Source: Streptomyces sp. CB01249 (GTDB lineage: Bacteria; Actinomycetota; Actinomycetes; Streptomycetales; Streptomycetaceae). Taken from it: 64,000 bases of DNA. The stretch is taken from NCBI RefSeq assembly GCF_001905735.1, contig NZ_LISW01000009.1:470666-534665 (forward strand). The letters run 5' to 3'. Made by a program: the position numbers and the translations under genes. Shown one piece after another: positions 25,900-33,935 of this stretch; position 1 is the first letter of the stretch; each line of letters begins with the position of its first letter. The notes under the pieces are model-generated. The model had not been told where the DNA came from and did not search any database. It saw only the letters and a program-made list of their open reading frames with translations.

Positions 25900-27072
25900 A
25901 TGAGCGCCGTTGCCTGGATCGCCGTGGGTTCGCTTGTCGCGTGGGTGTGGCTGCTGCTGGGCCAGGGGTTCTTCTGGCGCACCGACCAGCGGCTGCCGAG
26001 CCGGGCGGCCCCGGAGCGCTGGCCCTCGGTCGCCGTCGTCGTCCCGGCGCGCGACGAGGCCGCGATGCTGCCGGTGAGCCTGCGGTCGCTGCTGGCGCAG
26101 GACTATCCGGGGGCCGCCGAGGTCTTCCTCGTGGACGACTGCAGCAAGGACGGCACGGGGGACGTCGCCCGCGCCCTGTCCGTGCGGTTCGGGGGCCTGC
26201 CGGTGACCGTGGTGTCGCCGGGCGAGCCCGAGCCCGGCTGGACGGGCAAGCTCTGGGCCGTACGCCACGGGATCGCGCTGGCCCGGGCCCGGGAGCCGGA
26301 GTATCTGCTGCTCACGGACGCCGACATCGCGCATGAGCCGGACAGCCTGCGGGAGCTGGTGGCGGCGGCGGAGACGGGCGGCTTCGACCTGGTCTCGCAG
26401 ATGGCGCGGCTGCGGGTGGCGAGCTTCTGGGAACGGCTCGTCGTGCCGGCCTTCGTCTACTTCTTCTCGCAGCTCTATCCGTTCCGGTGGATCAACCGGA
26501 AGCGGGGGCGGACGGCCGCCGCGGCGGGGGGCTGTGTGCTGCTGCGGACGGAGGCGGCGGTACGGGCGGGGGTGCCGGACTCGATCCGGCAGGCTGTGAT
26601 CGACGACGTGTCGCTGGCCCGGGCGGTGCGGCGCTCGGGGGGCCGGATCTGGCTGGGGCTCGCGGACCGGGTGGACAGTGTGCGCCCGTATCCGTGCCTG
26701 GCCGATCTGTGGCGGATGGTCTCGCGGAGCGCGTACGCCCAGCTGCGGCACAATCCGCTGGTGCTGCTCGGCACGGTGCTGGGGCTGGCGCTGGTCTACC
26801 TCGCGCCGCCGGTGACGCTGGTCACCGGGGTGCTCGGCGGGAGCGCGGTCGCGGCATGGGCCGGGGGCGTCGCCTGGGCGGTCATGGCGGGGACGTACAT
26901 GCCGATGCTGGGCTACTACCGGCAGTCGCTGTGGCTCGCCCCGCTGCTGCCGTTCACCGCGCTGCTGTATCTCCTGATGACCGTCGATTCGGCGGTGCAG
27001 CACTACCGGGGGCGCGGTGCGGCCTGGAAGGGGCGTACGTACGCCCGTCCCGAGGCCGCACCGGATCAGTGA
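25900..27072 (+). CDS. Family 2 glycosyltransferase, HpnB (hopene-associated) type
   Basis: A 390-aa membrane-anchored glycosyltransferase: one N-terminal helix (5-25), a GT-A domain with VVVPARDEAAMLPVSL, VDDCSKDGTGD and LLTDADIAHEPDSL (DxD-like), an IDDVSLARAV motif, and two to three C-terminal helices. This layout and the WTGKLWAV block match HpnB-type enzymes associated with hopanoid loci. No squalene-hopene cyclase or other hpn gene is in the window, so the acceptor lipid is uncertain. Confidence 0.83.
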   Translation: MSAVAWIAVGSLVAWVWLLLGQGFFWRTDQRLPSRAAPERWPSVAVVVPARDEAAMLPVSLRSLLAQDYPGAAEVFLVDDCSKDGTGDVARALSVRFGGLPVTVVSPGEPEPGWTGKLWAVRHGIALARAREPEYLLLTDADIAHEPDSLRELVAAAETGGFDLVSQMARLRVASFWERLVVPAFVYFFSQLYPFRWINRKRGRTAAAAGGCVLLRTEAAVRAGVPDSIRQAVIDDVSLARAVRRSGGRIWLGLADRVDSVRPYPCLADLWRMVSRSAYAQLRHNPLVLLGTVLGLALVYLAPPVTLVTGVLGGSAVAAWAGGVAWAVMAGTYMPMLGYYRQSLWLAPLLPFTALLYLLMTVDSAVQHYRGRGAAWKGRTYARPEAAPDQ

Positions 27073-27083
27073 CTCAGCCGCGC

Positions 27084-27108
27084 CCGGGCCGGGTCACTTG
27101 CGGCCCGG
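27084..27108. terminator. Weak hairpin between convergent glycosyltransferase and TerD genes
   Basis: CCGGGCCG (27084-27091) pairs with CGGCCCGG (27101-27108) around nine bases. It overlaps the last codons of the TerD gene and could serve the plus-strand gene. No U-run follows. Confidence 0.4.
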
Positions 27109-28437
27109 GGTCCAGTTCATGCCCCAGCCGTAGGCGTGGTCGATGGTGCGCTGCGGGCTGACCCCGCGCTGCGGCACCAGGTAGCGGGCCTCGCGCTGCA
27201 CGGTGAGGTCGTTCCCCGTGTTGGTGATGAGCGCGAGCGCGCAGACGGTCGACGGGACCGTGCACTCGTCCAGCGAGAAGTCGATCGGCGCGCCGTGCTG
27301 CGGCTGGAGGGTGACGGTGGCGTGCAGGTCGGCGAAGCTGCGGGCGCCCTCGTAGATGGTGACGAAGATCAGGACCCGGCGGAGCTGCGCCTTGTGGTCG
27401 AGGTTGATCGTCAGGTTCTCGCCGGTGGAGACGGCACCGGTGCGGTCGTCGCCGTCGAGGTGGATGAACGGCGGCTGGTTCAGCGCGCCGAAGGCGTTCC
27501 CCAGGGCCTGGACGACTCCCTTGCGGCCGTCGGTCAGCTCGTACAGGGCGCAGAGGTCGAGGTCGAGGTCCGAGTGGTTGGCCACGGCGCGGCCGAGCTT
27601 GCTGCCCCAGCCCTTGAACTGCTTGCGCACCTCCCAGTTGAGGTTGACGCGCATGGCGCCGGACGTGCCGCCCTGCTTGGTGAGGGAGACGGACGGCGCC
27701 TCCTTGGTGAGCGTCACCTTGCTCAGCCGGACGGGCTGGGTGACGGGCGGTGCCGGAGGGGCCGGGGGGACGGGCGGGGCCATCGGGGACGCCAGGGGCG
27801 CCGCGAGCGTCGGCTGCTGCGGCTGCGGGTACTGCGGAGGCGGTGGGGTGGCGGTGACCCGGGGGGCCGCGTGGGGCTGGGGGGCGGGGGCGGCCGGCTG
27901 CGGCTGCTGGGGCTCGTCCACGGAGATCCCGAAGTCCGTGGCGAGCCCTTCGAGCCCGGAGCCGTAGCCCTGGCCGACCGCCCGGAACTTCCAGGCGCCC
28001 TGGCGCCGGTAGAGCTCACCGAGGATGAAGGCCGTCTCCACGGTGGCGTCCGAGCTGTCGAAGCGGGCCAGTTCGGCGCCGTTCGCGGCGTCCAGGACGC
28101 GTACGTACAGTCCGCTCACCCGGCCGAAGGTGCCGCCGTCGGCCGAGGCGGCCAGCACCACGCGGTCGATGGCCGGCTCCACCCGTGCCAGGTCGACCGC
28201 GAGGGTGTCGGTCGCCGCGCCGCCGGAGTTGCGCTTGCCCTCGTGGCGCACGGCGCCTGAGGAGTGCGCCGGCTGGTTGTAGAAGACGAAGTCGCCGTCG
28301 TTGCGCACCTTGCCCGAGCCGAGGAGAAGAAGCGCGGAGGCGTCCACATCGGGTGTCCCCGGGGCGGTGCGCCACCCCATTTCGACACGCACGGCCTGGG
28401 CCGCCACTGGGACATTGGTTCCCTTTTGCATGGTCAT
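27094..28437 (-). CDS. Double TerD-domain protein with a Pro/Gln-rich linker
   Basis: A 447-aa fusion of two TerD-type stress-response modules. The first (about 1-175) contains GKVRNDGDFVFYNQPAHSSG and DGTFG-type loops; the second (about 225-447) has DLDLDLCALYELTDGRKG and IHLDGDDRTGA, acidic loops that bind calcium in TerD proteins. A 50-residue Pro/Ala/Gln linker joins them. ATG 28437 is chosen as the first Met matching TerD starts with a GGGGGCGAG just before it. TerD proteins are linked to tellurite and envelope stress and, in Streptomyces, to calcium signalling and differentiation; the role here is inferred. No other ter gene is adjacent. Confidence 0.88.
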   Translation of the reverse strand: MTMQKGTNVPVAAQAVRVEMGWRTAPGTPDVDASALLLLGSGKVRNDGDFVFYNQPAHSSGAVRHEGKRNSGGAATDTLAVDLARVEPAIDRVVLAASADGGTFGRVSGLYVRVLDAANGAELARFDSSDATVETAFILGELYRRQGAWKFRAVGQGYGSGLEGLATDFGISVDEPQQPQPAAPAPQPHAAPRVTATPPPPQYPQPQQPTLAAPLASPMAPPVPPAPPAPPVTQPVRLSKVTLTKEAPSVSLTKQGGTSGAMRVNLNWEVRKQFKGWGSKLGRAVANHSDLDLDLCALYELTDGRKGVVQALGNAFGALNQPPFIHLDGDDRTGAVSTGENLTINLDHKAQLRRVLIFVTIYEGARSFADLHATVTLQPQHGAPIDFSLDECTVPSTVCALALITNTGNDLTVQREARYLVPQRGVSPQRTIDHAYGWGMNWTPGRK

Positions 28438-28560
28438 GCTCGCCCCCATCACGAGTCCGCTTCCGAGACCTTTCCGGGTCAACCTAATGCCAGGCCCGCC
28501 ACGGGACCCACCGAGGGCGCCCGGACCCGTGGACGCGGCGCCCGCCGCCTCTTCGCCGGA

Positions 28561-29670
28561 TCAGGCGGCGTCGGTGTCCTCCGGCCGCGTGCCCTCCTCG
28601 CGGTTGTGGACGACGCCGTACGCGTCCAGGCGGGGGTGGAGGGCCATCGGCTCCACCATGGTGACGTCGGACGGCCGTTGGCTCTCCGGGCCGTCGGGCC
28701 CCCAGCGCACCAGGCGCCGCGAGCGGGCGATGCGGCAGACGGTGTCACCGACCTCGACCTCGTTGAGCCGGCCCGCGCGCAGCCGGTCGGCCGCGTCGGC
28801 CAGGACCTTCATCTCGGCGAGGTCGGGGTGGGTGCCCTCGGCGACGACGCTGCGCGCGTCCACGTCCGGCCCGGCGGTGACGTCGATGACACCCGCCTGC
28901 CGCGGCCGGAACCAGGTCAGCGAGAAGTCGAGGGCGCGCCGGGCGTCCTGCGGGGTGGCGTGCAGGCCGCCGCCGACGCTCCACCGCTCGTCGCCGGTCC
29001 GTTCCACGACGACGAAGGAGGTCGGCAGGAGCAGGACGTCGGGGTGGGTGTGCACGGCGCGCTCGGAGTCGCGCAGGACGTTGCCGGGGTACCGGCTCCC
29101 CTTGTACGCGAAGGAGCGCATCGTGAGCATCTCCGCCGCCTGGAGGGGTGTGACGGACGCGTCCGGGTCCAGGACCAGTCCGTCGTCGACCGCGGCGGTC
29201 TCCGTGGTGCGGGTCCACTCGGGCAGGACGGGCTCGGGGTCGGTGGGGCGCGGCAGCTCGACGCCTCCGTCGGGGGCCAGGCCCGCGTACTCCTCCGCGC
29301 GCACCACGCGGTAGCGCGTGCCGAGGACGGTGACCTCGGACGGCTTCCCGGTCTCCAGCCGGGCGACCGCGCCGAGCAGGGCCCGCCGCTCCGCCTCGGT
29401 ATCCGTCTCGTCCTTGGCCCGGAACCACAGCTTGGACTGCAGTTCGTCCCTGGCCTGCTGGGGGCAGCCGTTCGTGATCGCGCCGATCACCCGCCACCGC
29501 TGTCCGTCGGCCTCGGACTGCGCGGCCACCCCGAACAGCGGTCCGCGCACGGCCAGTTTGTTGCGCGAGGCCGCGTCGAAGGCGTCGGCCTCGATCGCGG
29601 CCTCGACGGGCTCCACCGGAATCCTCACCAGCACCGGCCGGGCAGCGGGGGGCACACCGTGTTTCTTCAT
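28561..29670 (-). CDS. Conserved hypothetical protein, DUF5954-like
   Basis: A 369-aa soluble protein without signal or membrane helix. It shows an internal repetition of a small module: segments such as RWRVIGAITNGCPQQARDE and RWSVGGGLHATPQDARRALD share the pattern W-x-V-x-G...P-x-x-AR. I associate this with the DUF5954 family common in Streptomyces, from memory and not verified. It lies upstream of the TerD gene on the same strand with a 123-base gap. Function unknown. Confidence 0.7.
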   Translation of the reverse strand: MKKHGVPPAARPVLVRIPVEPVEAAIEADAFDAASRNKLAVRGPLFGVAAQSEADGQRWRVIGAITNGCPQQARDELQSKLWFRAKDETDTEAERRALLGAVARLETGKPSEVTVLGTRYRVVRAEEYAGLAPDGGVELPRPTDPEPVLPEWTRTTETAAVDDGLVLDPDASVTPLQAAEMLTMRSFAYKGSRYPGNVLRDSERAVHTHPDVLLLPTSFVVVERTGDERWSVGGGLHATPQDARRALDFSLTWFRPRQAGVIDVTAGPDVDARSVVAEGTHPDLAEMKVLADAADRLRAGRLNEVEVGDTVCRIARSRRLVRWGPDGPESQRPSDVTMVEPMALHPRLDAYGVVHNREEGTRPEDTDAA

Positions 29671-30037
29671 GGCGTCATCCTGGCGTCAACGGACGGCGTT
29701 GTACGCGGCTTTCGCCGGATCATCCACCGTAAGTGCCGTCCCCGTGCGAAGTGTTGCCGCCATCGGTCAACAGCCGGTAAGGCTCGGGGCCGGGCCCCGG
29801 CCCTCTCCGCATCTCATTGCCATCCGGTGGGGGTGCTCACCGGAATTGCGCTCTGGAAATCGGCGAGGCACACGAAGCGTGCAAGATCGGCAGTGAATCG
29901 AGGGGCGATTCCCCCGGGGTACGGGCCCGGGATGACAACGATGTTTCAGCAGGTCAGGCAGGTAGGACGAAGGTAAATCCGATGACCACAAAATTGGGAC
30001 TCCCCAATCTGCACATCGTGGGCTTAACTTAGGTGTC
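29671..30037. other. Intergenic region before the DUF6643-like gene, with two tiny open frames
   Basis: This 367-base gap carries ATTGGG-ACTC-CCCAAT (29993-30008), a small inverted repeat, and TAACTT at 30025-30030, a possible -10 box seven bases before the ATG at 30038. It also contains two very short open frames, 29932-29976 and 29982-30032. Nothing else recognisable is seen. Confidence 0.5.
29982..30032 (+). CDS. Possible 16-aa leader peptide
   Basis: The frame MTTKLGLPNLHIVGLT begins with ATG eight bases after GAAGG and stops five bases before the next gene. Spacing and a recognisable ribosome site make it plausible, and its codon choice is less GC-biased than the neighbours. The region may instead be simple promoter DNA, since TAACTT near its end looks like a -10 box for a leaderless downstream gene. 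Confidence 0.3.
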   Translation: MTTKLGLPNLHIVGLT

Positions 30038-30514
30038 ATGACCTCCCCCCGCTCCACCTACGGCGGCGGCTACTACGCCGCGCCGTCGTTTGCCGACACC
30101 CCGATCTACGACTCCCTCGTCGCGGAGCGGGGCACCCCTCAGATCGCACCGATCCGAGTCCCCGCCGCCTACGACACCGGCAACAGCTACCTGCCGGCGC
30201 TCCCGTCGGCCCTGCCGGCTCTTCCCGCGGCCCCCTCCCAGCCCCAGCAGTCCTACGGCTACCCCCAGCCGGCGGCGCAGCAGGGCTACTCACCGATGCA
30301 GCCCGCGCAGCTCCAGCACGCGCCGGCGCCGTACATCCCGCAGCAGCCCGCCGGCGGCCGCGGCATGTACCAGGCGCCTCCGCCGCAGCAGCAGCGCCCG
30401 GCGCCCGCTTCGGGCTACGAGTCGATGCGCCCCGCCGCGTCCCGGCCCGTCCCGGCGCAGTCCCCCTACGAGGACCCGTACGGCCGGCCCTACCAGGGCG
30501 GCCGGGGCTACTAG
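30038..30514 (+). CDS. Low-complexity Tyr/Pro/Gln-rich protein, DUF6643-like
   Basis: A 158-aa protein. The first 50 residues (TYGGGYYAAPSF, TPIYDSLVAERGTPQIAPIR) are of ordinary complexity and resemble a family conserved across Streptomyces (I believe DUF6643). The rest is a disordered tail rich in Pro, Gln, Tyr, Ala and Gly ending GRPYQGGRGY. No signal peptide or membrane helix. Expression may be leaderless because no clear ribosome site precedes the ATG. Function unknown. Confidence 0.75.
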   Translation: MTSPRSTYGGGYYAAPSFADTPIYDSLVAERGTPQIAPIRVPAAYDTGNSYLPALPSALPALPAAPSQPQQSYGYPQPAAQQGYSPMQPAQLQHAPAPYIPQQPAGGRGMYQAPPPQQQRPAPASGYESMRPAASRPVPAQSPYEDPYGRPYQGGRGY

Positions 30515-30728
30515 ACCCTTCGGTTCAGGCGGCGCACGGCCCGGGGCGGGGTGCCCGGCAACACGGGTCCGTGCGCCGTTCCGCGTTCCGCGTGACCGGT
30601 CCGGGGGTACCGGGAACTCACGGGGGCGGGCCGCGCGTTGAGCACGGTGGGCCGCCCGTACCGTGCGGCTCCGGCGCTCGGCGGCACCGTACCGGGCGGG
30701 CACGGGTGCGGAAGGGGGTGCGGGGACT

Positions 30729-31337
30729 GTGCGAGCGATGGCGGGCGTCTGGCGTTGGCGGCGCAATCCGCTGCGCCGGGCGACGGACCGGTGCGAGGCG
30801 TGGCTGGCCCTGGCCGCGTTCCTGATGCTGATGCTGGCGGTCCCGGCGGTGGGCTGGCTCTGCGGGGCCCGGACGGACGCGGCGCTCCAGGCGGCGGTGC
30901 GCGCCCAGCGGGCGGACCGTCACCTCACCGCGGCCGTCGTGGTGCGGCGGGTGGCCGGTGCTCGTTATGCCTCCGATCCCGAGATATCCGGTGGCTCCAT
31001 GAGGCGGACCGAGGTGGTGGCCCGGTGGCACACCCCGGACGGCGCGGCCCGCACGGCGAGGGTGACGACCGCCTCGCGCAACGCGTCGCCGGGAGCCCGG
31101 GTCCGGATCTGGACCGACGGCCGAGGCGCCCCGGCGCTGCGGCCGATGGACCTGCCGACGGCGCACACGCATGCCGCGCTCGCCGGCTTCGGCGCCGCGA
31201 TGCTGTCCGCCCTGCTGATCGAGTGCGTCCGGCGCCTGATCCTGCGCCGCATGACCTGGCGGCGGTACCAACGGCTCGACCGGGCCTGGGCGGCGGTCGG
31301 CCCGGACTGGGGCAGGACGGGCACCGGCAGCAGCTGA
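30729..31337 (+). CDS. Rv1733c-like two-helix membrane protein
   Basis: A 202-aa protein. After a basic RRNPLRRATDRCEAWLALAA stretch come a membrane helix (about 25-45), an extracytoplasmic beta-rich region of about 90 residues (TEVVARWHTPDG, ARVRIWTDGRG) and a second helix near 155-175, ending in a basic cytoplasmic tail. This is the layout of the mycobacterial Rv1733c group, widely present in Streptomyces. The start is uncertain between GTG 30729 and ATG 30738. Function unknown. Confidence 0.75.
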   Translation: MRAMAGVWRWRRNPLRRATDRCEAWLALAAFLMLMLAVPAVGWLCGARTDAALQAAVRAQRADRHLTAAVVVRRVAGARYASDPEISGGSMRRTEVVARWHTPDGAARTARVTTASRNASPGARVRIWTDGRGAPALRPMDLPTAHTHAALAGFGAAMLSALLIECVRRLILRRMTWRRYQRLDRAWAAVGPDWGRTGTGSS

Positions 31338-31511
31338 GGTGTGTCCGGGCAGCCGCCGGGACCTGCGCATCGGGTCAACTCCCGGCGTCCGCGCGCGCTA
31401 CGGTGGACCGGCCCGCCCGTCGCTCTCCGGCAGGCGGACCCCGGCTGGTCGCTGCCGCGAGGCCGGTGACACGGGCACCACACACGCACGAGGCGGGGGC
31501 ACGACAGCGCC

Positions 31512-33935
31512 ATGGCACAGGGCACGGTCCAGGTGACGCACACCGGCACATCGCGGTGGCGGCGCCGCACGGGCGAATACGCCTCCCTCACCGCGGCGCT
31601 CGAAGCGGCGGCGGACGGTGATGTGCTCACCGTCGCGCCCGGCACCTACCGGGAGAACCTGGTCATCGCCCGCGCGGTCACGCTGCGCGGCCCCGAGGGC
31701 TCCGTCGGCTCCGTGCGCATCGCCCCCGCCGACGGGGTGCCGCTGACGCTGCGCGCCTCCGCCGTCGTCCAGGACCTCCATGTGGAGGGGCAGGACTCGG
31801 CGGCCCCGGCGGTGCTGGTCGAGGACGGCGCACCGGAGATAGCGGACGTACGGATCGTGACCCGCTCGGCGGCCGGTGTCGAGGTGCGCGGCGCGGCCCG
31901 GCCCACCGTGCGCCGGTGCACCGTCGACAATCCGGCCGGCGTCGGCATCGCCGTGCTCGACGGCGCGGGCGGGGTGTTCGAGGAGTGCGAGATCGTCTCG
32001 GCCGGGCAGTCCGGAGTCGCCGTGCGCGACGGCGGGCACCCCCGCCTCGACCGCTGCCGGGTCCACCACGCCTCGGGGGCGGGCCTGTCCGTCACCGGCG
32101 AGGGCAGCGGCCTGGAGGCGCTGGGCTGCGAGGTGTACGAGATCAAGGGCAGCGGGATCCAGGTGACCGCCCGCGGCTCCGCCCATCTCACCGACTGCAC
32201 GGTGCACCGCACCTCGGCGGACGGCGTCACGCTGGACACCGACGCGGTGCTCACCCTTGCCGACTGCGACATCCACGACATCCCGGAGAACGCGGTGGAC
32301 CTGCGTTCGCGGGCGGTGCTGACGCTGACCCGCTCGACGGTGCGCCGCTTCGGCCGCAACGGGCTCTCGGTGTGGGACCCGGGCACCCGGGTGGACGCCA
32401 ACCAGTGCGAGATCCACGACAGTACGGGCGACTACCCGGCGGTCTGGGTCAGCGACGGGGCCACGGTGATACTGGATTCGTGCCGGGTCCACGACGTGCC
32501 GGACGCCCTGTTCGTCCTGGACCGGGGCTCGCGGGCCGATGTCGTGGACAGCGATCTCTCCCAGGTCCGCAACACCGCGGTCTCGGTCAGCGACGGGGCG
32601 ACCGCCCAGCTGGACGACTGCCGCATCCGGGAGGCGTCGACCGGCGCCTGGTTCCGGGACCACGGCAGCGGGGGCACGCTGAACAACTGCACCGTCGACG
32701 CCGCGCAGACGGGCGTGATCGTCACCAAGGGCGCCGACCCGGTGATCGAGCGGTGCACGGTGACCTCCCCCGCCGAGGCCGGGTTCTATGTGTCCGCCGA
32801 GGGCCGGGGGACGTTCAACGGCTGCCGGGTCACGGGCAGCGAAGGCTACGGCTTCCATGTGATGGAGGGCTGCCGGACGACGCTCACCCGGTGCCGCACG
32901 GAGCGGTGCGCGCGCGGCGGTTACGAGTTCCCGGAGGGCACCGGCTCCGGGAACGGCACGGGAAGCGGGCCGGTCGTGGAGGACTGCACGAGCGACGAGA
33001 GCGGGCTGCGCACCGCCACTCCCCCGCCGGCCCCGGTTCTGACGGCCACCCAGGCCTCGCCCGGGCTGCTCGGTTCGGTCCCCGCCCCGCGCCCCGTGGA
33101 AGCGGAGCCGCCCGCCGAGCCCGCGCGCACCTCCGGGGAGGTCCTGGGCGAGCTCGACGCGCTGGTCGGCCTGGACAGCGTCAAGCGCGAGGTGCGGGCG
33201 CTCACGGACATGATCGAGGTGGGCCGCAGGCGCCGGGAGGCGGGCCTCAAGGCCGCGTCGGTCCGCCGCCATCTCGTCTTCACCGGTTCCCCGGGCACCG
33301 GAAAGACCACGGTGGCCCGGCTGTACGGGGAGATCCTGGCCGCGCTCGGGGTGCTGGAGCGGGGCCATCTGGTCGAGGTGTCCCGGGTCGACCTGGTCGG
33401 TGAGCACATCGGCTCGACCGCGATCCGTACGCAGGAGGCGTTCGACCGGGCGCGTGGCGGGGTGCTGTTCGTGGACGAGGCGTACGCGCTGTCGCCCGAG
33501 GACTCCGGCCGGGACTTCGGCCGGGAGGCGATCGACACGCTGGTGAAGCTGATGGAGGACCACCGGGACGCGGTGGTGGTCATCGTCGCCGGGTACACCC
33601 AGGAGATGGAGCGGTTCCTGACCGTCAACCCCGGGGTCGCGTCCCGCTTCTCGCGGACCATCACCTTCAGCGACTACGAACCGGCCGAGCTGCTGCGGAT
33701 CGTGGAGCAGCAGTCGCAGGAGCAGGAGTACAGCCTGGCGTCGGGCACCGGTGAGGCGCTGGTGAAGTACTTCACGGAGCTGCCCAAGGGTCCCGCCTTC
33801 GGCAATGGGCGCACCGCTCGCCAGACCTTCGAGTCGATGGTCGAGCGGCACGCCGGCCGGGTCGCCCAGCTCGCCGATCCGAGCACGGACGACCTCACCC
33901 TGCTGTATCCGGAGGACCTCCCGGAACTGCCCTGA
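31512..33935 (+). CDS. Right-handed beta-helix repeat protein fused to a CbxX/CfxQ-type AAA+ ATPase
   Basis: An 807-aa fusion. Residues 1-490 are about twenty rungs of a parallel beta-helix, each near 22-24 residues, with recurring CTV, CRVH and DGA positions similar to pectate-lyase/NosD-like folds. A Pro-rich linker (about 495-540) leads to an AAA+ domain: Walker A GSPGTGKTT (592-600), Walker B LFVDEAYAL (Asp655-Glu656), and an Arg finger in VASRFSRTI. The ATPase resembles CbxX/CfxQ and EccA of type VII secretion. No signal peptide, so the helix is probably cytoplasmic and may act as a scaffold or substrate reader. The 3' end overlaps the convergent gene by 41 bases. Confidence 0.9.
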   Translation: MAQGTVQVTHTGTSRWRRRTGEYASLTAALEAAADGDVLTVAPGTYRENLVIARAVTLRGPEGSVGSVRIAPADGVPLTLRASAVVQDLHVEGQDSAAPAVLVEDGAPEIADVRIVTRSAAGVEVRGAARPTVRRCTVDNPAGVGIAVLDGAGGVFEECEIVSAGQSGVAVRDGGHPRLDRCRVHHASGAGLSVTGEGSGLEALGCEVYEIKGSGIQVTARGSAHLTDCTVHRTSADGVTLDTDAVLTLADCDIHDIPENAVDLRSRAVLTLTRSTVRRFGRNGLSVWDPGTRVDANQCEIHDSTGDYPAVWVSDGATVILDSCRVHDVPDALFVLDRGSRADVVDSDLSQVRNTAVSVSDGATAQLDDCRIREASTGAWFRDHGSGGTLNNCTVDAAQTGVIVTKGADPVIERCTVTSPAEAGFYVSAEGRGTFNGCRVTGSEGYGFHVMEGCRTTLTRCRTERCARGGYEFPEGTGSGNGTGSGPVVEDCTSDESGLRTATPPPAPVLTATQASPGLLGSVPAPRPVEAEPPAEPARTSGEVLGELDALVGLDSVKREVRALTDMIEVGRRRREAGLKAASVRRHLVFTGSPGTGKTTVARLYGEILAALGVLERGHLVEVSRVDLVGEHIGSTAIRTQEAFDRARGGVLFVDEAYALSPEDSGRDFGREAIDTLVKLMEDHRDAVVVIVAGYTQEMERFLTVNPGVASRFSRTITFSDYEPAELLRIVEQQSQEQEYSLASGTGEALVKYFTELPKGPAFGNGRTARQTFESMVERHAGRVAQLADPSTDDLTLLYPEDLPELP

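Noticed and set aside
27723..28019. Pro-rich repeat in the TerD linker considered as a tandem repeat array
   Set aside because: It is a degenerate low-complexity linker within a clean reading frame, not a DNA repeat array.
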